From contig NZ_CP015101.1 of NCBI RefSeq assembly GCF_002214465.1, positions 236,502-300,501 of the forward strand: DNA of 64,000 nt, read 5' to 3'. This stretch comes from Thermococcus barossii. Lineage in GTDB: Archaea > Methanobacteriota_B > Thermococci > Thermococcales > Thermococcaceae. The notes under the pieces are model-generated. The model ran no database searches. It was given only the letters and a program-made list of their open reading frames with translations, and had not been told where the DNA came from. A program made the position numbers and the translations under genes. Shown piece after piece: positions 49,301-58,189 of the stretch (its first letter is position 1; each line of letters begins with the position of its first letter).

Positions 49301-51988
49301 GCTGCGGGCAAGACCGACTATAAGGGCTTTGCAAATGTGCTCTATCCCGGAGAGAGTGACTCTCAGACATTCATAGTTCGGAACATGAATCCGGAGAGTG
49401 CCAAGGAAGTCAACGTCTCCGCAGAGGTGTTCCAGAAGATTGACGAGGTTGAGCTCGATGTCGTGGGCAACTCATGGGCATACTACAGAATAGACCAGTT
49501 TATCCCAGAGGATGCCGACCTCATGAAGGTGACCCTGTACACCTCCTATGATAACTTCGACAACAACAGTGACTATTCCCCGGATGCCTATCCGTGGTTC
49601 AGGATCTGGGACGTTACCTTCGTTAATGGCAACGCCACCACTAACTTGCTCCAGCAGGCATCGAAGGAGGGTGACGTGGTTTCCGTCATGCTCGGCAATC
49701 CGAACGAGAAGTACCATGACATGATGCTCATCCAGATCAGAGACATCTGGAGGTTCTATGGAAAGACCAGCACATACCCTGCCAAGGTAAAACTTGAGTT
49801 CTACAAGAGGGTTCCGTGGGAATGGGTGACCCTTGACAAGGATACCCTTACAGTGGGGGCTAATGGAAAGGCCCAGTTTACCGCCAAGATCTCCGTTCCG
49901 AGCAACGCTACATACGGTGTTTATGAGGGCGCAATTTACCTCAAGTACGATGGTAAGGAGACCACCATCCCAGTCAGCGTTGTTGTTGCCTCTCCAACAC
50001 CTGAATTCGAGTTTGGCGGTAATAACGTGTCCAGTGGTCTCTATGACAATGGCAATGTCTACGGTTACTTCGACTGGGGATGGAGGTACGAGAGCGGCGA
50101 CTGGAGGTTGTTCTATTTCAACGTCCCGAAGGCAAAAGAGGGTAGTTATGTGCTCGCAGACGTTTCGTGGGACGGCACTATAACCGACATAAACCTGCAT
50201 CTCCTTGGTCCAAGCGTTGACGAGTGGAGCATGAAGTACCCGGACGTGATGGGGCAGTACTCACTGAAGGAAATTGGTAGGAGTGACGATGGATATGTCG
50301 GTGGAGGACTGTTTGTTTACCAGACCTCCAGTGGTGCCAACGAGGAACTAATAGCTGGTAAAGCCTCCGCTGGAATGCACGCACTCTGGCTTCACAACGT
50401 CCTCTTTGATGGAAATGCCAGCTATAGGACGTTCTATGGCCATGTAGGGATGGCTAGGATCTACCCAGAGAAATGGCTGGAAGTCCTTGGTCCAAAGACC
50501 GGTGAGAAGACTTTCACAGTCGAATTGCCAGAATGGGCTGGCGACCTCTCGGTTATTGCTACAGGCTTCAGTACGCCGATTATGTATGAGGATGTCATAG
50601 CACCACCGACCGGTGACTCCGACTACTACACCGTCAATGTGACAACTTCTCCATTCCTCGATGTGCAGCTTACCAGCATTTGGGACGATCTCGCAGGAGT
50701 TGACCTCGATCTGTATGTATACTACAATGCAAGCGGTACTCTAGTTGAGGTAGGAAGCTCCCTTACCTCCAGCTCCGATGAACATGTCTCAATAAACTTC
50801 CCGTATCCTGGCCAGTACATTATAGAGGTCTACTCATACAACAACCCGGCACCTGGAGATGCTACCTACGACCTTACAATAACGACAGTCGAAGGAAATG
50901 AGCTCCAGGTTAGTGATATAAGGGAGACCTCCACAGGATACCTGATTGACATGGCATACAACTTGAGTGACGAGCACCTCAATGCCACGACTCCATTAAA
51001 CGGATTGATCCTCATAGGCACTAACAAGAACCCGGTCCTCTTCCGTATACCTGTGACAATAACCCCTGCACCCTATGACGTCAAGATATCAAGTGTTACG
51101 ACTACGGGAGTACCGGATAAGGGCGGCGAATACAACATAACTGCGTACATAACAAATATCGGAGAGTACAATGCCACAAATGTCCAGGTAAAGTTATTCA
51201 GGGATGGCCTTCCAACAGACGTTCAGCTTACCATCCCACTCCTTCAGCCCAACGAGGTCTACAAGGCTACCTTCAGCATTCCAGTGGGGGATGCGGTTGG
51301 CCACTCATACAAGGTAGTTGTATCAGCACCAAACGACCTTAACCCCGACAACAACGAGAAGATGGTCTATGCCATGGCCGTGGATGAGAACAACGTACCG
51401 TGGACGTATGCAATAGGGGAGAGCATTGGTAGAGCAAAGATAACCAAGGCCACTGCAGCCGGCAGAAGGATTTACTATCTGACCATTGATGGCGACCATG
51501 GCACCAAGACAACCGTGTTGCTTAAGCTTCCGCAGGATACAACTTATTATAACGTCAGAATACAGGGTGCCACGCTCCTCGACGTCACTTCAAGAAAGGT
51601 CGCCGATGGCATGTTACTCTACATAACGCTGAGGCTCAATTCACCTGGTACTGTAAGGGTTGAGTTCAGAACTCAGTCAGACTACACCAGAATCTCAACT
51701 ATGAACTACGTCTGGTACATGCTCTACTGGAGGTACGACCAGAAGTTCGACCCGCTCTACCAGAAGGCAGTCGAGCTCGGCGTTGACAACGAGACCCTCA
51801 GCCTTGCCATGGAGCACAAGAAGCTGGCGGATCAGTATTATGAAGAGGCCGAGAAGTACCTCACCCCCGGCAGGGAGGTTCTTGCAATAGCAGGGCTGCC
51901 GTATATCCGCAAGGCCTACGTACACATTAGAGAGGCGTACAATATCCTGGAGGAAGCCATCCGCGAGCTTGAGGGCACAGAGGGCTGA
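46343..51988 (+). CDS. Giant secreted subtilisin-like serine protease (S8 family, pyrolysin-like)
   Basis: A 1881-residue secreted protease. A signal peptide (1-27) and propeptide (to about 230) precede the catalytic domain. The triad is Asp262 (VAIIDSGVD), His710 (GGDHGTLCA) and Ser911 (GTSLATPMASG); Asn814 (AAGNGG) is the oxyanion residue. The Asp-His distance is 448 residues, against about 32 in subtilisin, and holds an inserted domain (about 375-475: LLVDDDGGDVLETFYETAL). The C-terminal part has a PPC-like beta domain (about 1425-1515), a CARDB-like domain (1577-1680) and a helical end that might attach to the surface. It would digest proteins outside the cell. Confidence 0.9.
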   Translation: MNRKALSLLIVVVMLLAVVPGAYSGVAATNNSNQEIVASLQKVPVSSGKNSEHQLSPLEKIEPKLLDILKGVDSQGVVEIDGKRWVMIHISSAKDISTSLRGIKILGKTRIMGDTIYLALIPAQKDSINTLIKIASIPEVKDITRSSPFEPIEVKKDPEEKIQSMPLPHSKFAERVKNWKPKVESLDGKKIVSVHELVSGELKELQKNSPAVNGMATIATPRRSLAVEPGPDDIFAVYHHGSYMTWLDLNVTGEGVNVAIIDSGVDFGNPDLQDAYAVDNNQNSPYYGWPIAFDGNSMIYYLVLGATFADAYSYRGYLYSWYTPTIVNVTPYIVPGYFSIGYKGNFTTVFTSMSLANIPSDSERAQLIYNTLQWVGNVSNVLLVDDDGGDVLETFYETALDALGVNYTYYEVPSETANGPNSTVLSAYDMVIWFTGGAWEYVLTDSDVGNLTSYLDAGGKLWLISDDYLYDGGLDNTTVQYEFTTNYLHVNVSRVMEDFPVPTVLYDYANGLYHGGEVYWGLYESPTDMYADYIYPDEEAVPLLVGYTAYAYDTFLGGIYIDIKLPLNDDLSVPTTSGIMKLGLHPDLALWGGWYGGFVLVTDPNDNAKYDTVYADIAPATVVDFNKDSGHTKDNPVIQLDFWNTFNGWFGQDGYADLSGGMIYYIADGKTPIPYSDKVAKRWGLPLRIPANGELVAFMIGNTYTAGGDHGTLCAAAVGARGRTFFGLTFGNAIDAKIIAEGSLYQGGSWIDYVYFAVEGYDGKPGTGDEAQIVSNSYGASSIINKGYTWADRFLYYITSIYSPTTTFFFAAGNGGPGYGTVTSEGSSPFVVTVGAAIEWGYRGLFGYDDGPWQQFDANYGDAADFSNKGPNALGQPDPDVLAVGEFALGSVALNSVGDGFWASDLWSGTSLATPMASGIAALVYQAYYEKHGRWPTSQEVKEILMSTAKNVNHDVFTQGAGFLDAYSAVEAAKNIDGIVVSPSEWAAGKTDYKGFANVLYPGESDSQTFIVRNMNPESAKEVNVSAEVFQKIDEVELDVVGNSWAYYRIDQFIPEDADLMKVTLYTSYDNFDNNSDYSPDAYPWFRIWDVTFVNGNATTNLLQQASKEGDVVSVMLGNPNEKYHDMMLIQIRDIWRFYGKTSTYPAKVKLEFYKRVPWEWVTLDKDTLTVGANGKAQFTAKISVPSNATYGVYEGAIYLKYDGKETTIPVSVVVASPTPEFEFGGNNVSSGLYDNGNVYGYFDWGWRYESGDWRLFYFNVPKAKEGSYVLADVSWDGTITDINLHLLGPSVDEWSMKYPDVMGQYSLKEIGRSDDGYVGGGLFVYQTSSGANEELIAGKASAGMHALWLHNVLFDGNASYRTFYGHVGMARIYPEKWLEVLGPKTGEKTFTVELPEWAGDLSVIATGFSTPIMYEDVIAPPTGDSDYYTVNVTTSPFLDVQLTSIWDDLAGVDLDLYVYYNASGTLVEVGSSLTSSSDEHVSINFPYPGQYIIEVYSYNNPAPGDATYDLTITTVEGNELQVSDIRETSTGYLIDMAYNLSDEHLNATTPLNGLILIGTNKNPVLFRIPVTITPAPYDVKISSVTTTGVPDKGGEYNITAYITNIGEYNATNVQVKLFRDGLPTDVQLTIPLLQPNEVYKATFSIPVGDAVGHSYKVVVSAPNDLNPDNNEKMVYAMAVDENNVPWTYAIGESIGRAKITKATAAGRRIYYLTIDGDHGTKTTVLLKLPQDTTYYNVRIQGATLLDVTSRKVADGMLLYITLRLNSPGTVRVEFRTQSDYTRISTMNYVWYMLYWRYDQKFDPLYQKAVELGVDNETLSLAMEHKKLADQYYEEAEKYLTPGREVLAIAGLPYIRKAYVHIREAYNILEEAIRELEGTEG

Positions 51989-52060
51989 TGCCCTCTCTTT
52001 TCTCTTGATTTTTCCCAACACTTTTAAACCGTCGGGCGTTTCTTCATTCGGTGTCGCTTC

Positions 52061-52360
52061 ATGATATACGTCAAGGTTTACAGGGTTCAGGGAGAGGTAC
52101 TCCTGGCGGCATGCGACGAGGAGCTACTCGGGAAGACCTTCAGAGAGGGCGAACTCAAACTGGAGGTGAAGGAGCGCTTCTACAAGGGAGAGCTTGTGGA
52201 AGAAGACGCTCTCGGCCCCTTGCTCGAAGAGGCAACGATAGCAAACCTGACCGGGGAACGGTGTGTGTCCAAGGCTGTTGAACTGGGCTACGTTGATGAG
52301 GAGCGCATCCTGAGGATTGAAGGTATTCCTCACGCCCAGATGGCAAAGCTCTTTCTGTGA
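52061..52360 (+). CDS. DUF424 family protein
   Basis: A 99-residue protein of the archaeal DUF424 family, of unknown function, found beside translation genes. The signature pieces GERCVSKAVELGYVDEE and RIEGIPHAQMAK near the C-terminus match the family. ATG 52061 follows GGTGTC. The NMD3 gene starts 44 bp later. Confidence 0.8.
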   Translation: MIYVKVYRVQGEVLLAACDEELLGKTFREGELKLEVKERFYKGELVEEDALGPLLEEATIANLTGERCVSKAVELGYVDEERILRIEGIPHAQMAKLFL

Positions 52361-52404
52361 TTAGATTTTTAAACTCCCTTCCTCACCTCTCCCCGGTGGG
52401 AGAG

Positions 52405-53571
52405 ATGAGCGAGAGGTTCTGTTACAGATGCGGGATAAGCGAGAGGGAGGGAGGACCGCTCATAGAGGGCCTCTGCCAGGTCTGCTATCGGAAGGAGAAT
52501 CCCGTTCTGCTCATTGAAGATGAGATAAACACCGAACTCTGTCAGAACTGCGGAAGTTACAAGCGCAGGGGTGTGTGGGTTGACCCGAGGAGCTATGACT
52601 TGGAGGAGCTGATATTCGAGGTCGCTGATAACGCCCTGCTTGAGACCATCGAAGACTCACTGGACGAGAGGGTGAGGGAGTTCGAGGTGGTCCCCATCGA
52701 GGAACTTGATGGGATTGCCGAGCTCCCGGTTGGAAAGGCCCTCGTTGCTTTCCGGCCCGTTGACTGGCACATAGAGTACTTCCCCGCGATAATCACGTAC
52801 GAGGTGAGGGTTAAGGCCCGGATACACGAGCTCCAGAGGGAGCTCCACGACGAGATCAAGACCGTCACCGTCTACGTTCGCCAAACAGTCTGCCCGCGCT
52901 GTTCAAAGTTCCTGGGAGGCTACTTCGAGGCGATACTCCAGGTTCGCGCCGAGGGCAGGCCCCTGACGGAGGAGGAGAGGAAGGCCATTGGAAAGCTCGT
53001 TGAGGAGAAGGTGGACGAGATAATGCGCAGGGACAGGATGGGCTTCATCCAGGACACGATAGAGAAGGAGGAAGGGCTGGACTTCTACATGGGCTCGACG
53101 TCGAGTGCCAGGAAGCTCGCTCAGGCCATAAGGGACCGCTTCGGTGGAACGATAAGCGAGGCCTACGAGCTGGTTGGAGTTGACAGGCAGACGAGCAGGG
53201 AAGTTTACCGCACGAGCGTGAGCGTCAGAATCCCGAAGTTCCAGAGGGGTGACCTGGTAACGGACAGGCACGGAAACGTCTATGAGGTCGAGAGGGTCGA
53301 CGGGAAAGGCATGAGCATGAGGAACCTTGAGAGCCGGGAGAGCGAGCACCTCGACTGGAAGACCGTTAGGCGGGAGGGAATAGAGGTTGTCGAGGGTGAG
53401 GAAAGCGAGGCGATGGTGACGAGTATAACCCCGGGGGAAGTCCAGGTCATGGATATGGAGACATACGAGACTTATGAACTCGAAAGGCCTTCCATGGAGC
53501 TCAGAGAGGGCGAGGTCTACCGCATGGTGGAGGTCAAGGGCAGGAAGTACTTCCTTAACCGAAAGGAGTGA
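52405..53571 (+). CDS. nmd3: NMD3 family 60S/50S export-adaptor-like protein
   Basis: A 388-residue archaeal NMD3. It starts MSERFCYRCGISE with zinc-binding CxxC pairs (CYRC, CQVC, CQNCG, CPRC). A middle domain and a C-terminal domain with repeated beta segments (RGDLVTDRHGNVYEVERVDG) follow. In eukaryotes NMD3 exports the large subunit; in archaea it probably acts in ribosome assembly. ATG 52405 follows GGTGGGAGA. It lies in tandem with DUF424, so a shared translation role is reasonable. Confidence 0.88.
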   Translation: MSERFCYRCGISEREGGPLIEGLCQVCYRKENPVLLIEDEINTELCQNCGSYKRRGVWVDPRSYDLEELIFEVADNALLETIEDSLDERVREFEVVPIEELDGIAELPVGKALVAFRPVDWHIEYFPAIITYEVRVKARIHELQRELHDEIKTVTVYVRQTVCPRCSKFLGGYFEAILQVRAEGRPLTEEERKAIGKLVEEKVDEIMRRDRMGFIQDTIEKEEGLDFYMGSTSSARKLAQAIRDRFGGTISEAYELVGVDRQTSREVYRTSVSVRIPKFQRGDLVTDRHGNVYEVERVDGKGMSMRNLESRESEHLDWKTVRREGIEVVEGEESEAMVTSITPGEVQVMDMETYETYELERPSMELREGEVYRMVEVKGRKYFLNRKE

Positions 53572-53590
53572 CACGTTTCTGTCCCACCAA

Positions 53591-53614
53591 TCTTTTTAAC
53601 CTTAGGTTTTGAAC
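53591..53614 (+). promoter_or_regulatory. CoADR promoter: TATA box followed by a SurR-type site
   Basis: TTTTTAAC (53593-53600) serves as TATA box. GTTTTGAAC at 53606-53614 fits the known SurR motif GTTn3AAC, right after the TATA box, a position that would block transcription when SurR binds. Confidence 0.5.
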
Positions 53615-53631
53615 CTTTCCTGGTGATGCTC

Positions 53632-54957
53632 ATGGGGAAGACCGTGGTTATTATCGGTGGTGGAGCGGCTGGAATGAGTGCTGCCTCTCGCGTTAAGAGG
53701 CTCAAACCTGAGTGGGACGTCAAGGTCTTCGAGGCAACGGAGTGGGTCAGCCACGCCCCGTGCGGGGTGCCTTACGTTGTTGAGGGCATCTCGCCGAAGG
53801 AGAAGCTTATGCACTACCCACCGGAGGTCTTCATCAAGAAGAGGGGCATAGACCTCCATATGAGGGCGGAGGTTGTTGAGGTTGCCCAGGGAGAGGTTCG
53901 GGTAAGGGAGCCCAACGGAGAGCACACCTACGGGTGGGACTACCTGGTCTTTGCCAACGGTGCTTCTCCAAGAGTTCCCGCGATCCCGGGAACCGAGCTG
54001 GAGGGTGTTTTCATAGCCGACCTGCCCCCTGACGCCGTTGCAATAACGAGCTACCTCGAGAAGAACCCCGTCGAGGACGTGGTCATAATCGGTGGAGGTT
54101 ACATAGGCGTCGAGATGGCCGAGGCCTTCGCGGCGAGGGGAAAGCGCGTCACTCTCATAGAGAGGAACGAGAGGGTAATGGCAAAGGCCTTTGACAGGGA
54201 GGTTACCGATGTTCTTGAGGAAGAGATGCGGAAGAGGATAAACCTCCGCACCCAGGAGATAACCCTCCGCATCGAGGGCAAGGAGAGGGTCGAAAAGGTG
54301 GTAACCGACGCGGGCGAGTATAAAGCCGACCTCGTCGTCCTAGCGACGGGCATAAGGCCCAACGTCGAGCTGGCGAAGGAGCTTGGCGTCAGGATCGGCG
54401 AGACCGGCGCGATATGGACGAACGAGAGGATGCAGACGAGCGTCGAGAACGTTTACGCCGCCGGCGACGTTGCCGAGACGAGGCACATCATAACCGGCAG
54501 GCGCGTCTGGATTCCCCTCGCTCCAGCTGGAAACAAGATGGGTTACGTTGCAGGAAGCAACATAGCTGGAAAGGATATACACTTCCCCGGCGTTCTCGGA
54601 ACGAGCGTGACCAAGTTCTTCGACGTTGAGATAGGCAAGACCGGTCTGACCGAGGCCGAGGCCATAAGGGAGGGTTACGACGTTAGAGCAGCCTTCATAA
54701 AAGCCGGCACGAGACCGCACTACTATCCTGGAGCAAGGCCGATATGGCTGAAGGGAGTGGTTGACAACGAGACCAACAGGCTCCTCGGCGTCCAAGCGGT
54801 CGGTGCAGAGATACTGCCGAGGATAGACACCGCCGCGGCGATGCTGACTGCAGGCTTCACGACCAGGGATGCATTCTTCACAGACCTGGCCTACGCACCG
54901 CCGTTCGCCCCCGTCTGGGACCCGCTCATAGTCCTCGCTAGGGTTCTCAAGTTCTGA
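53632..54957 (+). CDS. CoA-disulfide reductase / NAD(P)H:sulfur oxidoreductase
   Basis: A 441-residue FAD flavoprotein. [14 protein letters not shown] binds FAD, the redox Cys lies in HAPCGVPY near residue 43, [15 protein letters not shown] binds NAD(P)H, and VYAAGDVAE completes the FAD site. Enzymes of this type reduce CoA disulfide and elemental sulfur (NSR) with NAD(P)H and are needed for growth on sulfur. ATG 53632 follows GGTGAT by 4 nt. The candidate SurR site fits the known sulfur response of the P. furiosus orthologue. Confidence 0.9.
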   Translation: MGKTVVIIGGGAAGMSAASRVKRLKPEWDVKVFEATEWVSHAPCGVPYVVEGISPKEKLMHYPPEVFIKKRGIDLHMRAEVVEVAQGEVRVREPNGEHTYGWDYLVFANGASPRVPAIPGTELEGVFIADLPPDAVAITSYLEKNPVEDVVIIGGGYIGVEMAEAFAARGKRVTLIERNERVMAKAFDREVTDVLEEEMRKRINLRTQEITLRIEGKERVEKVVTDAGEYKADLVVLATGIRPNVELAKELGVRIGETGAIWTNERMQTSVENVYAAGDVAETRHIITGRRVWIPLAPAGNKMGYVAGSNIAGKDIHFPGVLGTSVTKFFDVEIGKTGLTEAEAIREGYDVRAAFIKAGTRPHYYPGARPIWLKGVVDNETNRLLGVQAVGAEILPRIDTAAAMLTAGFTTRDAFFTDLAYAPPFAPVWDPLIVLARVLKF

Positions 54958-54961
54958 GCCT

Positions 54962-56206
54962 TTACCTTTTTAGGAGAGCAAGGCTCCCTCCGATGAGGGC
55001 CAGTCCGAGGCCAAAGGTGGCCGTGAACCCGGCGGAGGATATGAGTGCCCCGCCGATGGCGCTGCCCGCGATGTATCCCGCCGAGCTGACGACGTTGTAG
55101 GTTCCCATTGCACTGCCCTTCTCCTTTTCTCCGGCCTTTTCGCCAACTATTGCGGTCGATGAAACGCCGATGAATGCCCACGAATAACCCGCCAGGATGT
55201 ACGAGGCGAAAGCCAGGGGAATCAGCACCGGGGAGAGTACCATACCCAGCACAATCGTAGCGAATGCCCCTGCGCGGAGGAGCAGTCCCTTTCTCAGAAC
55301 CCTCTCCTTACCTCCACCCATCGCTGCCCCGACGCGGGTGTAGTTTATAGCCGAGACTGCCGAGTTGGCTATGAGCGCCAGGTAAACAACCTCCCTTGTG
55401 TAGCCCTCACTCGTGAGGAGCACGGGTATCTGGGGGAAGTAGAGGCCCGCCGCTATCCAGAAGAGCAGGAATGCCGCGTAGAACCTCTCAAGTCCCTCTG
55501 GAAGGCTGAAGCTGGTGTGCAGTATAAAGCTGGGGAAGTAGCGCGCCTTCTCGACGACGTAGTTTCCGAACGCTCTGATGGCCCGCCGGTTGATGTATAT
55601 CGGGGCCTCCCGTATCATCCTCTCCCCCATAACGACCGATGGAATGCCAAGGATTGCAAATGCTATGAACAGCTGGGGTATGCTCAGGAATCTCGACAGG
55701 CCGAAGCCGAGAACCAGCCCAAGGACCCATCCCCAGCCGCTTATCTCGTTGAACTTGCCTATGGCATGGTCCCAGCTGTGCTTTCTAACGCTCCTAAGCA
55801 CGAGGGCTATGGGGACAGATAGCGTTGATGCCAGGAAAAATGCGTACGCGGTGTTTACAGCAATCAGCTGAGCCGGGGTTTTCACGAAGGCCATCGCGGA
55901 GAGGAACACAGGAACGCTGGCGAAGCCGAGAAGGATGAAGGGCTTTCTCCTGAGCGTCCTGTCGCTGAGCCTGCCCCAGAACAGCGCGCCGAGCATCGAG
56001 GCCAAGCTTGCGAGGGCGAAGGTCAGTCCAACTGTTGAGGCGTTTCCTCCGAGCTCCAGGAGGTAGAGGCTCACCAGGGCGGAGCTACCCCCGGTGGCCA
56101 CCTTGAACGGCACGAAGGAATAAAACCACCGGGGAATCTTGGGGATGTAGCGGTAGCGATTTGCGACCGATGCGTTCCTCACCGCGATGGCTACCCTCTG
56201 ACTCAT
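54962..56206 (-). CDS. MFS transporter
   Basis: A 414-residue transporter with about 12 helices. It carries the MFS motif A, GRLSDRTLRRKPF, between helices 2 and 3 and a second half beginning near SFSLPEGLERFYAAF. The substrate is unknown. The start is ATG 56206, following AGGTGAG; the frame extends upstream but the added 29 residues are not membrane-like. It is convergent with CoADR, 4 bp apart. Confidence 0.82.
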   Translation of the reverse strand: MSQRVAIAVRNASVANRYRYIPKIPRWFYSFVPFKVATGGSSALVSLYLLELGGNASTVGLTFALASLASMLGALFWGRLSDRTLRRKPFILLGFASVPVFLSAMAFVKTPAQLIAVNTAYAFFLASTLSVPIALVLRSVRKHSWDHAIGKFNEISGWGWVLGLVLGFGLSRFLSIPQLFIAFAILGIPSVVMGERMIREAPIYINRRAIRAFGNYVVEKARYFPSFILHTSFSLPEGLERFYAAFLLFWIAAGLYFPQIPVLLTSEGYTREVVYLALIANSAVSAINYTRVGAAMGGGKERVLRKGLLLRAGAFATIVLGMVLSPVLIPLAFASYILAGYSWAFIGVSSTAIVGEKAGEKEKGSAMGTYNVVSSAGYIAGSAIGGALISSAGFTATFGLGLALIGGSLALLKR

Positions 56207-56324
56207 TTTTCTCACCTTGAGGCCTCCGGGAGGCGGGTTTGGTTTAAAAAGGTTCGTGACACTGGTGGTACTCCAATGCCCTGAAATGTTCATTTTCTGG
56301 CTCAGAAAAGGGAGAAAGGAGGCG

Positions 56325-57065
56325 CTATACCTCCAGGACGTATTTCAGGCTCTCATCGGAGAAGCCCCTGAAGCGGCCGAGCTTCAGATTGAGTATCGCC
56401 CTTTCAGTGTTCTTGACCTTCATCGAGGCCAGGTGGGTCACCCCGCTGCCCCTGAGGAACTCGGGGAGAACCTGTCCCGTAGGGCCGGTTAGGAGGAAAA
56501 TCCTGGCGTTCTTCGCCATGTCCAGGAGCATGTCGAGGGTTCCGTTTATCATGCACGATGCGCTCGCAAGCACCGCGTCCATCTCCGGCAGAAGCCAGTA
56601 CTCCAGGGAGTCGCTCAGCGTCTCCCTGTCCCAGAGCTTCGGGTTTCTCTCGAAGACGTAGAGCTCCAGCCCCTTCTCCCGCAGGGCACTAACTATCGGT
56701 GGCATGTTACCTATCACGGCTACCTTTTCGACGTTATCATCGAGGAGCTCCACGGCGTCTATCCATTTCGCGCTGCTCAGGTCGATGTAGTACTGGGAAA
56801 CCGCGTTTATCGCCGCCAGAGCGAGGGACCTCTCGATGATGTTGAGGCTATCGGCCTTTTCAATGAATGCTTCCACACTCGTCTCGTCGATGGAGTTGTC
56901 GTACCTCTGTATCTCCTCTGGCAGGGTCATGGCAACCCCCAGTGCTTTCCCCCTCTCCCCTTCAACCAGCATGTAGGTGTAGGGGAGGCCGAAGGAGAAG
57001 TCCAGAACCCTGAGGTCCTCATCGATGAGCCGTAGGGCCCTTTTCTTGAGCTTATTTAGCAGCAT
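56325..57065 (-). CDS. DUF364-like putative heavy-metal chelation protein
   Basis: A 246-residue protein of the DUF364/DUF4213 type, a Rossmann-like fold suspected to bind metals or metal-pterin, with no proven function. Landmarks are SFGLPYTYMLVEGERGKALGVA, VAVIGNMPPIVSALR and MDAVLASASCMINGTLD. ATG 57065 follows GGGGTG; ATG 57083 would add six residues. It diverges from the radical SAM gene, and the intergenic region carries a DtxR-like palindrome, which would fit a metal-linked job. Confidence 0.72.
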   Translation of the reverse strand: MLLNKLKKRALRLIDEDLRVLDFSFGLPYTYMLVEGERGKALGVAMTLPEEIQRYDNSIDETSVEAFIEKADSLNIIERSLALAAINAVSQYYIDLSSAKWIDAVELLDDNVEKVAVIGNMPPIVSALREKGLELYVFERNPKLWDRETLSDSLEYWLLPEMDAVLASASCMINGTLDMLLDMAKNARIFLLTGPTGQVLPEFLRGSGVTHLASMKVKNTERAILNLKLGRFRGFSDESLKYVLEV

Positions 57066-57167
57066 ATGAACACCCCACTTCAAACATTTAGCGCCTCCTG
57101 TTTTGACTTCATCTCTTCTGATTTTGAACCTTCCGTTCTTGTATCTCCAAATCCCAGGCGGGCAAAA

Positions 57168-57193
57168 CCTTATACGCTTTTAGGTTAACCTAA
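57168..57193 (+). promoter_or_regulatory. Radical SAM gene promoter with TTAGGTTAACCTAA palindrome
   Basis: CTTATACGC is a TATA candidate near 57170. A perfect 14-bp palindrome, TTAGGTTAACCTAA, spans 57180-57193, close to the expected start of transcription. It resembles the DtxR/IdeR metal-regulator consensus. Confidence 0.55.
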
Positions 57194-57206
57194 CTCCGGT
57201 GGTGAC

Positions 57207-58157
57207 ATGATAGCCTTCGGTCCGGTTCCATCGAGAAGGCTCGGCAAGAGCCTCGGCGTGAACAACATACCCGACAAGGTCTGCAGTTACGCCTGCGTCT
57301 ACTGCCAGATAGGGAGAACCCTGAGGATGGAGGTGGAGAGAAGGCCCTTCTACGAGCCAGAGTTCATATTCGAGGAGGTCTCCAAGAAGGTTGAGGAAGC
57401 CAGGATGAAGGATGAGAGGATAGACTACATCACATTCGTCCCCGACGGCGAGCCGACGCTCGACTTAAACCTGTCCAGAGAGGTGGAAATGCTGAAGAAC
57501 CTTGGGATACCGCTGGCGATACTCACAAACTCCTCCCTGATATGGCGCGAGGACGTGAGGGAGGAGCTTTTTGACTTCGACTTCGTCTCCCTTAAGCTCG
57601 ACGCGATGACCGAAAGCCTCTGGCGGAGAATAGACAGGCCCCACAAGAGCCTGAGCCTGGAGAGAATCCTCGATGGCATGCTGGAATTCAGGGACGACTT
57701 CGATGGAACCATCGTCACCGAGACGATGCTAATAAACGTCGACTACGGCGATGAGCTTGAAAGGATAGCGGACTTTCTCGCGGAGCTGAAACCTGATAAG
57801 GCCTACATAGCCGTCCCCACGAGACCTCCGGCCGAGAAGTGGGTGGAACCAGCGAAGGAAGACCTCATAAACCTCGCCTACCAGCTCTTCTCGGAAAGGC
57901 TCGGAGAGGACAGAGTTGAATACCTCATCGGCTACGAGGGCAACGCCTTCGCCTCCACCGGAAATGTTGAGGAAGACCTGCTGAGCATCACCGCGGTTCA
58001 CCCCATGAGAGAGGAGGCTGTGGAGGAGCTTCTAAGGAAGGCAGGGGCCGGCTGGGAGACCGTGGAGAGGCTCATCCGGGAGGGGAAGCTCATCGAACTG
58101 GAGTACGGCGGGAAGCGCTTCTACATGCGCGCCCTTCCGAGCAGGAGAAAACCTTAA
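57207..58157 (+). CDS. Radical SAM protein, COG0731-like
   Basis: A 316-residue iron-sulfur enzyme. It opens MIAFGPVPSRRLGKSLGVNN and has the cluster motif CSYACVYCQIG (C-x3-C-x2-C) at about residues 27-37. DGEPTLD is the expected G-E motif, and a SAM barrel follows. The last 70 residues look like a winged-helix domain (EEAVEELLRKAGAGWETVERLIREGKL). The substrate is unknown; COG0731 includes tRNA-modifying Tyw1 relatives. GGTGGTGAC precedes the start. The metal-type operator suggests iron control. Confidence 0.8.
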   Translation: MIAFGPVPSRRLGKSLGVNNIPDKVCSYACVYCQIGRTLRMEVERRPFYEPEFIFEEVSKKVEEARMKDERIDYITFVPDGEPTLDLNLSREVEMLKNLGIPLAILTNSSLIWREDVREELFDFDFVSLKLDAMTESLWRRIDRPHKSLSLERILDGMLEFRDDFDGTIVTETMLINVDYGDELERIADFLAELKPDKAYIAVPTRPPAEKWVEPAKEDLINLAYQLFSERLGEDRVEYLIGYEGNAFASTGNVEEDLLSITAVHPMREEAVEELLRKAGAGWETVERLIREGKLIELEYGGKRFYMRALPSRRKP

Positions 58158-58189
58158 TTATCCGGGAAACTAGTTTACCGGGGAGGGCC

